From positions 1 to 64,000 of the forward strand of contig NZ_JAUFPQ010000010.1 in NCBI RefSeq assembly GCF_030409305.1: 64,000 nucleotides of DNA, written 5' to 3'. This DNA is from Halomonas maura (GTDB lineage Bacteria > Pseudomonadota > Gammaproteobacteria > Pseudomonadales > Halomonadaceae). A program made the position numbers and the translations under genes. The notes under the pieces were generated by a model. The model was not told the DNA's origin. It saw nothing but the letters and a program-made list of their open reading frames with translations, and did not search any database. Positions 46,388 through 56,446 of the stretch are shown here, in pieces (position 1 is the stretch's first letter; every line of letters begins with the position of its first letter).

Positions 46388-47185
46388 ATGAGTGCTAAAC
46401 ATTTATCGCCCGAAACCGTGAGCGAGCGCCGTCTGGAAGCCGTGCGGCTGCGCCTTGACGGAGTGACGGTGGCCGAGACCGCGCGTCGAACGGGGCTCTC
46501 GGCACCCACGGTCTCGGCGGCCTGGAAGGCCTTCCGGGAAGGCGGCTGGGACGCCGTTCCGATTCGGCCCCGCGGCCGCCCCGCCGGCCAGGCGCATCGC
46601 CTGGGCGAGACGCAGCAGCGGCTGCTGTGGCAGCGCCTCACTCACTGGCCCGACACCGACGAGCCCGGCTGGAGCAGCCGCGCCCTGGCCCAGGCCCTCA
46701 CCGATGCGGAAACAGGCGACGCCTCCCCCCGCGCCATCGAGCACTGGCTGGTCGCCCAGGATCTCAAGCCGTCGCCGATGGCGCTGGACGATCTGGTCCG
46801 TCGTCGCACCCGCGAAGGGCGCTGGTTTCGCCAACAGGTGCAGCCGGCACTCGAGGGCCAGGGCGTAGTCGCACACTGGCTGGGAGGCGTTCGCGTGGCG
46901 CAGCCTGCCACGTCGTCGGAAAAAGACTCCCGCCGCTATCAGCTCTATCTACACGGCAAGCGCGGCGCCCTGTACTCCCGCTGTTTCACCGCGCCGCCCC
47001 GCGCCGACGATTACCTGACGCTGTTTGAACGCCTGGCCTCGCGAGGCCCGATGGCGCTGATCTTTCACGGTGCCTACTTCCGGGCCAGCCCGGAAGTTCA
47101 GGACTGGCTCGTGGATCGCTCCGACTTCAGCCTGATCACCGTACCGCCCAACATCACCCTGAGAGCAGCCTCTGCACGCGGCTGA
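46388..47185 (+). CDS. IS630-like winged-helix protein, catalytic residues lost
   Basis: A 265-aa protein laid out like an IS630-type transposase: an HTH ([20 protein letters not shown], then [19 protein letters not shown]), a winged-helix part ([30 protein letters not shown]) and a reduced DDE-like fold. The usual WxDE segment reads [14 protein letters not shown] and the usual D-N/D segment reads [12 protein letters not shown], so the acidic residues are missing. It ends 34 nt before cysD on the same strand. It may be a domesticated DNA-binding regulator or simply a decayed transposase. Start ATG 46388 chosen by homology; the ribosome site is weak. Confidence 0.65.
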   Translation: MSAKHLSPETVSERRLEAVRLRLDGVTVAETARRTGLSAPTVSAAWKAFREGGWDAVPIRPRGRPAGQAHRLGETQQRLLWQRLTHWPDTDEPGWSSRALAQALTDAETGDASPRAIEHWLVAQDLKPSPMALDDLVRRRTREGRWFRQQVQPALEGQGVVAHWLGGVRVAQPATSSEKDSRRYQLYLHGKRGALYSRCFTAPPRADDYLTLFERLASRGPMALIFHGAYFRASPEVQDWLVDRSDFSLITVPPNITLRAASARG

Positions 47186-47219
47186 TTGCCCTGAACTCAC
47201 CACATCACATGGAAGGACG

Positions 47220-48122
47220 ATGACGACACTCACCCATCTCCAACGGCTCGAGGCCGAGAGCATCCAGATCATGCGCGAGGTGGTCGCCGAGACCGAGAAT
47301 CCGGTGATGCTCTACTCCGTCGGCAAGGACAGCGCCGTGATGCTGCACCTGGCACGCAAGGCCTTCGCGCCCTCCCCGCCGCCCTTTCCGCTGCTCCACG
47401 TGGATACCCGCTGGAAGTTCCGCGCCATGTACGAGTTCCGTGATCGCATGGCCGAGGAAGCCGGCATGGACCTGCTGGTGCACATCAACCCGGAAGGCAT
47501 CGAGAAGGACATCAATCCCTTCACCCACGGCTCGGCCATTCACACCGACGTGATGAAGACCGAGGGCCTCAAGCAGGCCATGGACAAGTACGGCTTCGAT
47601 GCCGCCTTCGGCGGGGCACGCCGCGACGAAGAGAAGTCACGGGCCAAGGAGCGGGTCTTCTCCTTCCGCACCGCCCAGCACCGCTGGGACCCCAAGAACC
47701 AGCGCCCGGAACTGTGGAAGCTCTACAACACGCGCAAGCACCACCGGGAGTCGATCCGCGTCTTCCCGCTCTCCAACTGGACCGAACTGGACATCTGGCA
47801 GTACATCTACCTGCAGGAGATCCCCATCGTGCCCCTCTACTATTCCGCCGAGCGCCCGGTAGTGGAGCGTGACGGTGCGTTGATCATGGTCGACGATGAG
47901 CGCATGCCGCTGGAACCCGGCGAGGTACCGATGATGCGCAAGGTGCGCTTCCGCACGCTGGGCTGCTACCCGCTGACCGGGGCCATCGAATCCGAGGCCG
48001 ACACCCTGCCGGACATCATTCAGGAGATGCTGCTCACCCGCACCTCCGAGCGCCAAGGCCGCGTCATCGACCACGACAGCGCCGCCTCGATGGAAAAGAA
48101 AAAGCAAGAGGGGTACTTCTGA
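47220..48122 (+). CDS. cysD: sulfate adenylyltransferase subunit 2
   Basis: A 300-aa PP-loop ATP pyrophosphatase, the catalytic subunit of ATP sulfurylase that forms APS from sulfate and ATP. The PP-loop is [20 protein letters not shown], and [20 protein letters not shown] is the CysD signature. Start ATG 47220 has GGAAGGACG upstream. Its stop overlaps the cysN start by one base (TGATG), so the two subunits are translated together. Confidence 0.96.
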   Translation: MTTLTHLQRLEAESIQIMREVVAETENPVMLYSVGKDSAVMLHLARKAFAPSPPPFPLLHVDTRWKFRAMYEFRDRMAEEAGMDLLVHINPEGIEKDINPFTHGSAIHTDVMKTEGLKQAMDKYGFDAAFGGARRDEEKSRAKERVFSFRTAQHRWDPKNQRPELWKLYNTRKHHRESIRVFPLSNWTELDIWQYIYLQEIPIVPLYYSAERPVVERDGALIMVDDERMPLEPGEVPMMRKVRFRTLGCYPLTGAIESEADTLPDIIQEMLLTRTSERQGRVIDHDSAASMEKKKQEGYF

Positions 48123-50026
48123 TGGCACACGCCTCCGACATGATCGCCGGTGACATCGAGGGCTACCTGCAGGCCCACGAACACAAAGGCCTCGTGCGCT
48201 TCATCACCTGTGGCAGCGTGGACGACGGCAAGAGCACCCTGATCGGGCGCTTGCTGTTCGAGTCCAAGCTGCTGTTCGAGGACCAACTGGCCGCCATCGA
48301 GGCCGACTCGAAGAAGTACGGGACCCAGGGCGGCGAGATGGACTTCGCCCTGCTGGTGGATGGCCTGGCCGCCGAGCGCGAACAGGGCATCACCATCGAC
48401 GTGGCCTACCGCTTCTTCTCCACCGACAAGCGCAAGTTCATCGTCGCCGATACCCCGGGGCACGAGCAGTACACCCGCAACATGGTGACCGGCGCCTCCA
48501 CCGCCGACGCCGCCATCCTGATGGTCGACGCGCGTCACGGCATCCTCACCCAGACCCGCCGCCACAGCTTCCTGATGTCGCTGATCGGCATGCGCCAGGT
48601 GGTGGTGGCGATCAACAAGATGGATCTGGTGGACTACTCCAGGGCGCGCTTCGAGGAGATCGTCGAGGAGTATCGGGACTTCGCCAGCCAGCTGGGACTC
48701 GAGGAGATCACCTTCATCCCCATGTCGGCACTCAAGGGCGACAACGTCATCGAGCATGGCCACCACATGCCCTGGTACCACGGCCCCACCCTGATGGCCT
48801 GCCTGGAAACGCTGGAAATCGATGACGAGCGCTTGCAACGTGCGCCCTTCCGCCTGCCGGTGCAGTGGGTCAACCGACCCAACCTGGACTTCCGCGGCTT
48901 CACCGGCATGGTGACCAGCGGCACGGTCAAGCCCGGCGACGCCATTCGCGTGCAGCCCTCCGGCAAGGCCAGCAAGGTCTCGCGGATCTATACCTTCGAC
49001 GGCGACCTCGACGAGGCCGTGGCCGGTCAGTCCATCACCCTGCTGCTGGACGACGAGATCGACATCTCCCGCGGTGATGTGATCTCCGGAGTCGAGCAAC
49101 CGGCGCAGACCGCCGACCAGTTCGAGACCACGCTGGTGTGGATGCACGAGCAACCACTGCTGCCCGGCCGCCCCTACCTGATGAAGCTGGGCACCCAGAC
49201 CGTCTCCGCCACCGTCAGCGACATCAAGTACCAGGTCAACGTCAACACCCTGGAGCATACCGCGGCCAAGCAGCTGGACCTCAACGGCATCGGGATCTGT
49301 ACCCTGAGCCTGAACAAGGCCGTGGCCTTCGACCCCTACCAGGCGAGCCAGGATACCGGCAGCTTCATCCTCATCGACCGCATGACCAACAACACGGTCG
49401 GCGCCGGCATGCTGCACTTCGCCCTGCGGCGTAGCCAGAACATCCATATGCAGCACGTGGATATCGACAAGCAGGCGCGCGCCCTCTCCAAGGCACAGCA
49501 GCCCGCGGTGCTGTGGCTCACCGGCCTCTCCGGCGCCGGAAAATCCACCATCGCCAATCTGGTGGAGAAGAAGCTGCACGCCGCCGGCCAGCACACCTAC
49601 CTGCTGGATGGCGACAACGTACGCCACGGTCTCAACCGCGACCTGGGCTTCACCGATGCCGATCGCGTCGAGAACATTCGCCGCGTGGGCGAGACAGCCA
49701 GGCTGATGGTCGATGCAGGCCTGATCGTGCTGACCGCCTTCATCTCGCCCTTCCGCAGCGAGCGCCGACTGGCCCGCGATCTGGTGGAAGACGGCGAATT
49801 CATCGAGATCTTCGTCGACACCCCGCTGGAGGTGGCCGAAGACCGCGATCCCAAGGGGCTCTACCGCAAGGCACGGCGCGGCGAACTGAAGAACTTCACC
49901 GGCATCGACTCCGCCTACGAGACACCGGAGAATCCGGACCTGCACATCAAGACCGGCGAGATGAGCAGTGACGAAGCCGCCGATGCGATCGTCGAGCTAC
50001 TGCGCGAACGGAAAATAATCGCTTGA
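48122..50026 (+). CDS. cysNC: bifunctional sulfate adenylyltransferase subunit 1 / APS kinase
   Basis: A 634-aa fusion. Residues about 20-430 are the GTPase CysN: G1 [10 protein letters not shown]3 [13 protein letters not shown]4 INKMD, then the beta-barrel domains. From about residue 455 the APS kinase CysC follows: [19 protein letters not shown] (Walker A), [27 protein letters not shown] and [18 protein letters not shown]. Together with CysD it makes PAPS. Full length for the fused type. PAPS can feed sulfite reduction or sulfation of polysaccharides; no sulfotransferase is seen here. Confidence 0.96.
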   Translation: MAHASDMIAGDIEGYLQAHEHKGLVRFITCGSVDDGKSTLIGRLLFESKLLFEDQLAAIEADSKKYGTQGGEMDFALLVDGLAAEREQGITIDVAYRFFSTDKRKFIVADTPGHEQYTRNMVTGASTADAAILMVDARHGILTQTRRHSFLMSLIGMRQVVVAINKMDLVDYSRARFEEIVEEYRDFASQLGLEEITFIPMSALKGDNVIEHGHHMPWYHGPTLMACLETLEIDDERLQRAPFRLPVQWVNRPNLDFRGFTGMVTSGTVKPGDAIRVQPSGKASKVSRIYTFDGDLDEAVAGQSITLLLDDEIDISRGDVISGVEQPAQTADQFETTLVWMHEQPLLPGRPYLMKLGTQTVSATVSDIKYQVNVNTLEHTAAKQLDLNGIGICTLSLNKAVAFDPYQASQDTGSFILIDRMTNNTVGAGMLHFALRRSQNIHMQHVDIDKQARALSKAQQPAVLWLTGLSGAGKSTIANLVEKKLHAAGQHTYLLDGDNVRHGLNRDLGFTDADRVENIRRVGETARLMVDAGLIVLTAFISPFRSERRLARDLVEDGEFIEIFVDTPLEVAEDRDPKGLYRKARRGELKNFTGIDSAYETPENPDLHIKTGEMSSDEAADAIVELLRERKIIA

Positions 50027-50206
50027 AGCTGGACGCTTGAAGAGCGGCGCTTCGCGCCTGGAAGCTGGAAGAACCTCCCACTACCGCAATCTTGGGGGCT
50101 ATGCCGCGAAGCGGTATTCTTCCAGCTTCGAGCTTTTCGCTTCCCGCTCCGGGCGAAGCCCGGGACTTCCAGCTTATTGACCACACTCTGCCAAGGAACT
50201 CAACAG
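50027..50206. repeat. REP-like palindromic spacer
   Basis: The spacer between cysNC and cysQ has repeated GAAGCTGGA/AGCTGGAAG words and a long-range inverted repeat: GAAGCTGGAAGAA (near 50061) pairs with TTCTTCCAGCTTC (near 50117). It also holds nested stems around GAAGCGCC and CCGGGCGAAGCCCGG. This looks like an intergenic repeat family, not a coding region. Confidence 0.65.
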
Positions 50207-50980
<774 letters not shown>

Positions 50981-50990
50981 CCCAGAAACG

Positions 50991-51019
50991 ACGCAACCCG
51001 GCGATATGCCGGGTTGCGT
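50991..51019. terminator. stem-loop between convergent cysQ and epimerase genes
   Basis: Perfect 12-bp stem ACGCAACCCGGC / GCCGGGTTGCGT with a GATAT loop just after the cysQ stop. No strong T-run on either side. Probably a terminator for cysQ and perhaps for the opposing gene. Confidence 0.65.
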
Positions 51020-51113
51020 TGAAATGCCCTGTGGAAGCCAATCCTGTGCCAGCGCCGGTCCGACGTATCGGCGCTGGCGCCGTCAGGCGCCCCGGCTCCT
51101 CCCTGACTCCCCC

Positions 51114-52121
51114 TTAGACCCCATAGTACCCGCGATACCACTCCACAAACCGTCGAGCGCCCTCCTCGACCTTGACCCGAGGCCGATAGCCGGTGGCGGC
51201 GAACAGGGCCTCGGTATCCGCCCAGGTGCGTGGCACATCGCCGGGCTGCATCGGCTGATAATCGCAGATCGCCTCCTTGCCGGTGGCGGCTTCCACGGCC
51301 CGAATGAAGTCCATCAACCCCACCGGGCTGCCATGACCGAGGTTGTAGAGCGCATAGGGGGCACTGCTGCTGTCGGGCCCGCCGCGGGACGCCTTCCAGC
51401 CCGGATCGGCAGCGGGGATCACCGCCAGGGCGCGCACCACCCCCTCGGCGATATCGTCGATGTAGGTGAAGTCCCGCGACATCTCGCCCTGGTTGAACAC
51501 CTGCAGCGGTTCCCCCGCGAGGATCGCCCGGGTGAACTTGAACATCGCCATGTCCGGCCGGCCCCAGGGCCCGTACACCGTGAAGAAGCGAAGCCCGGTA
51601 GTGGGAATGCCATAGAGGTGCGAATAGGTATGCGCCATCAGCTCGTTGGCCTTCTTGGTGGCCGCATACAAGCTGACGGGATGATCCACGCTGTCGGAGG
51701 TCGCGAACGGCGTCTTGTCGTTCATCCCGTAGACCGAGCTGGACGAGGCATAGACCAGATGCTCCACGCCCCCCTGCCGACACCCTTCCAGTACGTTCAG
51801 GTGCCCGATTAGGTTGCTGTCCGCATAGACATGCGGATTCTCCAGGGAGTAACGCACCCCGGCCTGGGCGGCCAGGTGAATCACCCGGTCGAAGCGCTGC
51901 TCGGCGAACAGCGCGGCCATGCCTTCCCGGTCGGCCAGGTCCAGCTTCAGGAAGCGGACATCCTCGCATGCGGCCAGGTCGTCCAGTCGCGCCTGCTTGA
52001 GCGAGACATCGTAGTATTCGTTCAGGTTATCGATGCCCAGGATCTCGTGGCCCTGCCCCGACAGCCGCTTGGCGACGGCATGGCCGATGAAGCCCGCTAC
52101 CCCGGTGATCAAGAGTTTCAT
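51114..52121 (-). CDS. UDP-glucuronate 4-epimerase
   Basis: A 335-aa extended SDR of the CapI/UGA-epimerase group, converting UDP-GlcA to UDP-GalA. MKLLITGVAGFIGHAVAKRL binds NAD; IDNLNEYYDVSLKQARL is the family's typical early segment; YASSSSVYGMN and YAATKKANELMAH hold Ser and Y-x3-K; LRFFTVYGPWGRPDMAMFKF is characteristic. The start at 52121 has GGGGAAAC upstream; the longer frame runs into a ligase relic. Substrate comes from Ugd (36007). Confidence 0.92.
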   Translation of the reverse strand: MKLLITGVAGFIGHAVAKRLSGQGHEILGIDNLNEYYDVSLKQARLDDLAACEDVRFLKLDLADREGMAALFAEQRFDRVIHLAAQAGVRYSLENPHVYADSNLIGHLNVLEGCRQGGVEHLVYASSSSVYGMNDKTPFATSDSVDHPVSLYAATKKANELMAHTYSHLYGIPTTGLRFFTVYGPWGRPDMAMFKFTRAILAGEPLQVFNQGEMSRDFTYIDDIAEGVVRALAVIPAADPGWKASRGGPDSSSAPYALYNLGHGSPVGLMDFIRAVEAATGKEAICDYQPMQPGDVPRTWADTEALFAATGYRPRVKVEEGARRFVEWYRGYYGV

Positions 52122-52135
52122 GTTTCCCCGCGCCC

Positions 52136-52290
52136 TATCGTATCCCTTCGGGACCTTAATGTTTCCAATTGTGTCTTGAAAAGCACCCAGCATGCCACCC
52201 TCATCTCCAGGTAGCCACTGAATCCTCTCTCATCCCTCCGCGGGGAGTGCAGCGGCCCATCATCCACGAAGGTGACGCTCACCGACCGTC
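52136..52290 (-). pseudogene. O-antigen ligase C-terminal relic
   Basis: The minus frame reads VTFVDDGPLHSPRRDERGFS then GYLEMRVACWVLFKTQLETL. This lines up with the end of the intact ligase at 37574 (AFVDFGLTQSMLRDARGLSG, then YLGLSVACWVLLKAHLVTL). Only the last 50 residues remain. It directly precedes the epimerase gene. Confidence 0.8.
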
Positions 52291-52349
52291 GCGAATGGGA
52301 CAACGTTTTGCTCTGGGCGTTGCGGGCATCTGGTAAGGCCCACTTCGTG

Positions 52350-52509
52350 AGTGCGTGCCAGCCATGGCCCTGGGGGTTCGCGCCTGCCAGCGCCAGCTAT
52401 CCCCCGGCATCTCAGCCGGGTCGCGCGCGGCGTGCCACCCCAGCTCAGGCTCTGCCTTGCCGGCGGTAACGAGAATCGCCATATCCTCTCCCACGTTCGG
52501 TCCACGCAC
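52350..52509 (-). pseudogene. galE C-terminal relic
   Basis: The frame has GKAEPELGWHAARDPAEMPG then DSWRWQARTP, which is the end of UDP-glucose 4-epimerase (usual form KAxxELGWxAxRxxxxMxxDxWRWQxxNPxGY). The rest of the roughly 340-aa gene is gone. It follows the galU relic on the same strand. Confidence 0.7.
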
Positions 52510-52559
52510 CCGGGCTCGGGGCTTATCGACCGAGCCTCGCGGGAAGAAGCCGCAAGATA

Positions 52560-53413
52560 CCCGGCTTGCATGGCCAGCATCTGATCGACCTGCAGCCAGC
52601 CCGCGATCAGCCCACGATCGAAGGTGCCTCCGCGCATACCGAAGGCATCGACAGCGTTGATCTCGCGGATCAGCCGCTCGCCGGCGTCGGTGAGCCGGAT
52701 CTCGCCGCCGGCACCAGGCGAGGTATCCGCCAGCAGGGTCATGACGCGGTATGGCAGGATATCGCGGTCGATCACCGAGAGCCGCGAGGGCGCCTGTTGC
52801 AGAGCTGGCTTCTCGACCACGCCTGCCATCGCCATGGCCTCGCCCGTACGCGTCTCGTTACCCCCACCGTCGACGAGACCATACCGGTGGAGCTCCTCGA
52901 CCATGAACTGCGCCCGATGAGTGGCCTGCCACTGCGTGACCGTCTCGTCCAGACCCACGATCAGCTTGCCGGGCCGAGGCAAGACCCGTACATCGCGCAG
53001 GATCGCCCCGAACGGCTCGCCTGCTTCGAGCCGGTGAGCGGCACAGTGCACGGCAATCCCCAAGCCAACGCCTGGTGCCGGCGGGTCACGCACCACCTGA
53101 GCTCGAGCGGCGCGATGGGCCGCAGCTCATCGAGCAGCGCCTGCTTGCCCTTGGCCTCCAGGCGGGCCTCGAACTCGAAGTGGGTATCGAAATGGACCTC
53201 CCCCACCGACTCGCCACTGCGGATGATCCGCACCACCTCGTTGGGGCCCGAGGCCAGCACCTCGTCCACTAGGTGCTGGATCAACGACCGGTCGACCACC
53301 GGCACCATCTCCTCGGGAATCGCAATACTGATCGGCAGCAGGCGAGTCCCGAAACCGGCCACCGCGGTAATCACCTGGCGCCATGATCGCCTCAGACTCT
53401 CCTTGTCAGGCAT
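52560..53413 (-). pseudogene. galU: galU relic (UTP-glucose-1-phosphate uridylyltransferase)
   Basis: The N-terminal part VITAVAGFGTRLLPISIAIP, EEMVPVVDRSLIQHLVDEVL and HFDTHFEFEARLEAKGKQAL is clear GalU sequence. Near 53060-53100 the frame changes, and the rest continues as GEPFGAILRDVRVLPRPGKL, MAGVVEKPALQQAPSRLSVI and GAGGEIRLTDAGERLI. The signature motif is altered (G-x-G-T-R preserved, but PATKAIPKEMLP is now PISIAIPEEMVP), and other key residues drift. Dead by frameshift. UDP-glucose must come from another galU. Confidence 0.85.
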
Positions 53414-53534
53414 TGATTCATGGACACTTCGGCGATAGAGCGCGATGACGCCGTCAGACGCCCGAGGCATTCTCCACCGCCGCTGCACGGCGCTTCCCAC
53501 AACTCTGGGAAGGCGACATCCTCAGGGTGTTGAA

Positions 53535-53565
53535 GGAGCCCCCTTGCGCAGCAGGGTGCGCTCCC
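53535..53565 (-). terminator. possible terminator after the DegT gene
   Basis: On the minus strand GGAGC...GCTCC with an inner CCCT/AGGG pairing forms an imperfect stem about 25 nt after the aminotransferase stop, followed by TTCAAC. It shares the GCGCAAGGGGGC arm with the ugd terminator. Moderate to low confidence. Confidence 0.4.
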
Positions 53566-53588
53566 CCGGGGCGAAGGAAGGGACCGGT

Positions 53589-54761
53589 TCAGCCGGCGGC
53601 CTGGGCCATGACGTCCTCGAGCACGCGGCAGGTGGTGTCGATTTCGCGCTTCGTCAGGGTGGGGTGGCACAGGAACATCAGGCTGGTCTCGCCGAGTTTA
53701 CGGGCCACCGGCAGGCGTTTGTCGGGTCGCCAACCGGTATCGTCGAAGGCCTTCTCGAGGTAGACCTCGGAACAGGAGCCGCTGTAGCAGGGCACGCCGC
53801 GCGCCACCATCGCCTCGATGATGCGGTTCCGGCCCCAGCCGGGATTGAGCGCCTGGGGCTCGACGAAGACATAGCACTTGTAGGCGGCGTGCTGGATGTC
53901 GTCGGGGACGACGGGCACGCGCAGTCCGGGACATGCCCTCGCCGCCGCCCAGATGCGCTGGGCATTGGCGAGGCGCGCCGCCGACCAGGCCGGGAGTCTG
54001 CGCAGCTGGATCCGGCCGAGAGCCGCCGGTATCTCGGCCATCCGCCAGTTGGTCCCCAGGGAGTGGTGCAGCCAGCGAAAGCCGGCGGGCGGAGACGGCT
54101 CATGCACGGCCTCCCAGCTCTTGCCATGGTCCTTGTAGGCCCACATGCGCTGCCAGAGCTCCGGGTCGTTGGTGGTGACCATGCCGCCTTCCCCGCCGGT
54201 GGTGAGAATCTTGTCCTGGCAGAAGGACCAGCAGCCGATCCGACCGATGGCGCCCACCGGCTGGCCCCGGTAACGGGCGCCGTGGGCCTGGGCGCAGTCC
54301 TCGATGATCTCGATGCCGTCGCGGGCCAACGCCATCAGGCCGGCCATGTCGCAGGGCCAGCCCGCCAGATGCACGGCGATGATCGCCCGGGTGTGGGGCG
54401 TGATCATGGGTGCCACGGTCGCCGGGGTGATAGTCTGGGAGTCGCGATCCACATCGGCGAAGACCGGAGTGGCGCCCACCGCGGCGATACAGGAGACCGA
54501 GGCCAGGAAGGTCCGCGAGGTGACGATCACCTCGTCACCGGGGCCGATACCCAGGCCGCGCAGGGCCAGTTCCAGGGCCACGGTACCGTTGCTGACGGCG
54601 ATGGCATATTCGCAGCCCAGGCTCTGGGCGAACTCGCGCTCGAAGTCACGGCCCTGGTGCCCCGTCCAGTAGTTGACCCGGTTGGACAGCAGGACTTCTT
54701 CCACGGCCCGTGCCTCTTCCTCGGTGAAGGAAGGCCAGGGAGAAAAGGGTCCGTCAATCAT
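53589..54761 (-). CDS. DegT/DnrJ/EryC1 sugar aminotransferase
   Basis: A 390-aa PLP enzyme that aminates a keto-sugar nucleotide. Near the N-terminus is VNYWTGHQGRDFEREFAQSL, then CEYAIAVSNGTVALELALRG; the internal aldimine lysine is in WSFCQDKILTTGGEGGMV, and the preceding EIIEDCAQAHG holds the Asp that contacts PLP. LGTNWRMAEIPAALGRIQL follows. It is the last gene of the right-hand operon and overlaps the ATP-grasp gene by 8 nt. PglE-like by context; it might also stand in for the missing LegC. Confidence 0.9.
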   Translation of the reverse strand: MIDGPFSPWPSFTEEEARAVEEVLLSNRVNYWTGHQGRDFEREFAQSLGCEYAIAVSNGTVALELALRGLGIGPGDEVIVTSRTFLASVSCIAAVGATPVFADVDRDSQTITPATVAPMITPHTRAIIAVHLAGWPCDMAGLMALARDGIEIIEDCAQAHGARYRGQPVGAIGRIGCWSFCQDKILTTGGEGGMVTTNDPELWQRMWAYKDHGKSWEAVHEPSPPAGFRWLHHSLGTNWRMAEIPAALGRIQLRRLPAWSAARLANAQRIWAAARACPGLRVPVVPDDIQHAAYKCYVFVEPQALNPGWGRNRIIEAMVARGVPCYSGSCSEVYLEKAFDDTGWRPDKRLPVARKLGETSLMFLCHPTLTKREIDTTCRVLEDVMAQAAG

Positions 54762-55830
54762 CGGAGGCCTCGCGTGTCAGGAGCTCGCTTTCCTTCATGA
54801 CCACCGGCGCTTCATCGACGTCGCGCAGAAAGATCATGTCGTCCTGGAACTCATAGTGCTGATAGGCGAAAGCGAACGCATCGGGGTTCAAGTTGGCCTC
54901 GAGATAATCGAGGGGCAGATTGGCGCCTGCCCTGGCCATTGCCGACACGAAGGCCACGCACCTCACGTTGATTTCCGTGATCATCGGCTGCCCGTTTGCC
55001 GCTTCCTTGAGATCCGCCGTGAACACGCCGTGCGGTGGAATGCCATGAAGGCCAAAGACTTCCCGGATGGCGTCATCGGCGATATCGACCAGGTGCCTGT
55101 CATTGATCAGGCGCCCGAAGGCGGTGTTGCCGGTGATGCCGGACGGGGCCACCTTGGCCATGATGTACTCGACCCGTTCGGCACACGCCGAGCGCAGCAG
55201 CTGGCCATCGACATAGAGCACCTTGCAGGCCAGGTTCCTGCCCGGCAGGAATTCCGAGGCAATGAACTCCTCCACAGCGGGATTGATACGCACCCATTCG
55301 TCGAGTTCTCCCCGGCTGTTGACCTTCAGGGAGCCGAGACCGCTCGACCCGGTGGTCGCGCGCACCCAGAACGGAAAGGGTAACGACAGGTCACCGATAT
55401 CGCCGCCGTTCGAGAAGGTGCAATGCGTCGGCATATACGGCTTGCCGTGCAGGGCATCATGCATCGCCTTCTTGTCCACCAGGACGCGACTCGCCTGATA
55501 GGCGGGAACGAATGCCTTGCAGGGCAGCCTGTGTTCTTCCTTGGCCCTGGCCCAGGCCAGCACCTCGACTTCCGGCATGACCACGGCGAATGCGATCTCG
55601 TGCCGATTGACGATACGACCGATGGCTTGCCAGTAATCGTCACTGTCGGCCTCCGGCACCACGTAGGTATCGATGTAGCTATGCCGGTCATAGAGGCCGA
55701 TGGCCAGGGGATTCGCATCCACTCCCACGAACCGATAGCGCTCGCACCCCGACTCGAGAACCGACCTGACGAAGCTGCGGGGGGTGGGTCCCCCCACCCC
55801 CATCACGAGGACGTTGATCCTGTCAGTCAT
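54754..55830 (-). CDS. ATP-grasp ligase, carbamoyl-phosphate-synthase-like fold
   Basis: A 358-aa protein. The N-terminal pre-ATP-grasp fold begins VLVMGVGGPTPRSFVRSVLE; the ATP-grasp core has LPFPFWVRATTGSSGLGSLK (ATP-lysine/glycine loop region) and the metal-binding GQPMITEINVRCVAF. Such proteins join a carboxylate to an amine. It sits between the PglC-type transferase (8 nt overlap) and the DegT aminotransferase, where pgl clusters normally have the acetyltransferase PglD. This suggests acylation of the new amino group with an amino acid or similar, an inference. Confidence 0.78.
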   Translation of the reverse strand: MTDRINVLVMGVGGPTPRSFVRSVLESGCERYRFVGVDANPLAIGLYDRHSYIDTYVVPEADSDDYWQAIGRIVNRHEIAFAVVMPEVEVLAWARAKEEHRLPCKAFVPAYQASRVLVDKKAMHDALHGKPYMPTHCTFSNGGDIGDLSLPFPFWVRATTGSSGLGSLKVNSRGELDEWVRINPAVEEFIASEFLPGRNLACKVLYVDGQLLRSACAERVEYIMAKVAPSGITGNTAFGRLINDRHLVDIADDAIREVFGLHGIPPHGVFTADLKEAANGQPMITEINVRCVAFVSAMARAGANLPLDYLEANLNPDAFAFAYQHYEFQDDMIFLRDVDEAPVVMKESELLTREASDD

Positions 55831-56446
55831 GTTCGTTGCTCCTCTTGCAAGCCGACTTCACGCCCTGAAACCTCGGCATGGCGACATCATTGGCGTGGGA
55901 GATACCTTCACGAATGAACACCTTCCTGGCCGTCAACATCAGGATCCTGACATCCAGCCGGAAGGAGTGGTGATCGACATACCAGATGTCGTAGTGGAAC
56001 TTCTCTTCCCAGGTGATGGCGTTGCGCCCGTTGACCTGGGCCCAGCCGGTGATCCCGGGGCGCACCTCGTGGCGGCGCCGCTGCTCGGGGGTATAGAGCG
56101 GCAGGTAGTCCACCAGCAGCGGTCGGGGACCGACCAGGCTCATGTCGCCCTTCAGAACGTTCCACAGTTCGGGCAGCTCGTCGAGGCTGGTGGAGCGCAG
56201 CAGGCTACCGAAGGTGGTTAGCCGGCGTTCCGCGGGCAGCAGCTCGCCATGGGCGTCGCGGGTATCGCGCATGGTGCGAAACTTGACCATGCGAAACGGC
56301 TCGGCGTGGCGTCCCGGGCGCGTCTGGATGAAGAACACCGGGGAGCCGAGCCGCCAGCGCACCAGCAGCGCCACGACGAGCAGCAGCGGCGCCAGCAGCA
56401 CCAGCAGGCCGGCGGCGACCGTCACATCGAAGCATCGCTTGAGCAT
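55823..56446 (-). CDS. PglC-type phosphoglycosyl transferase (sugar transferase)
   Basis: A 207-aa monotopic initiating enzyme that puts a sugar phosphate on undecaprenyl phosphate. One N-terminal re-entrant hydrophobic helix (VTVAAGLLVLLAPLLLVVAL) precedes PFRMVKFRTMRD, then TSLDELPELWNVLKGDMSLV with the catalytic D-E pair and VGPRPLLVDY. PITGWAQVNGRN-type segment (GITGWAQVNGRN) is present. The short length without the WcaJ extra helices marks it as PglC/WeeH type, which favours diamino-trideoxy sugars. It overlaps neighbours on both sides. Confidence 0.92.
   Translation of the reverse strand: MLKRCFDVTVAAGLLVLLAPLLLVVALLVRWRLGSPVFFIQTRPGRHAEPFRMVKFRTMRDTRDAHGELLPAERRLTTFGSLLRSTSLDELPELWNVLKGDMSLVGPRPLLVDYLPLYTPEQRRRHEVRPGITGWAQVNGRNAITWEEKFHYDIWYVDHHSFRLDVRILMLTARKVFIREGISHANDVAMPRFQGVKSACKRSNEHD

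Noticed and set aside
48020..49945. 641-aa open frame on the minus strand opposite cysNC
   Set aside because: It is the antisense shadow of cysNC; G+C-rich codon bias keeps the opposite strand open. No motif of its own.
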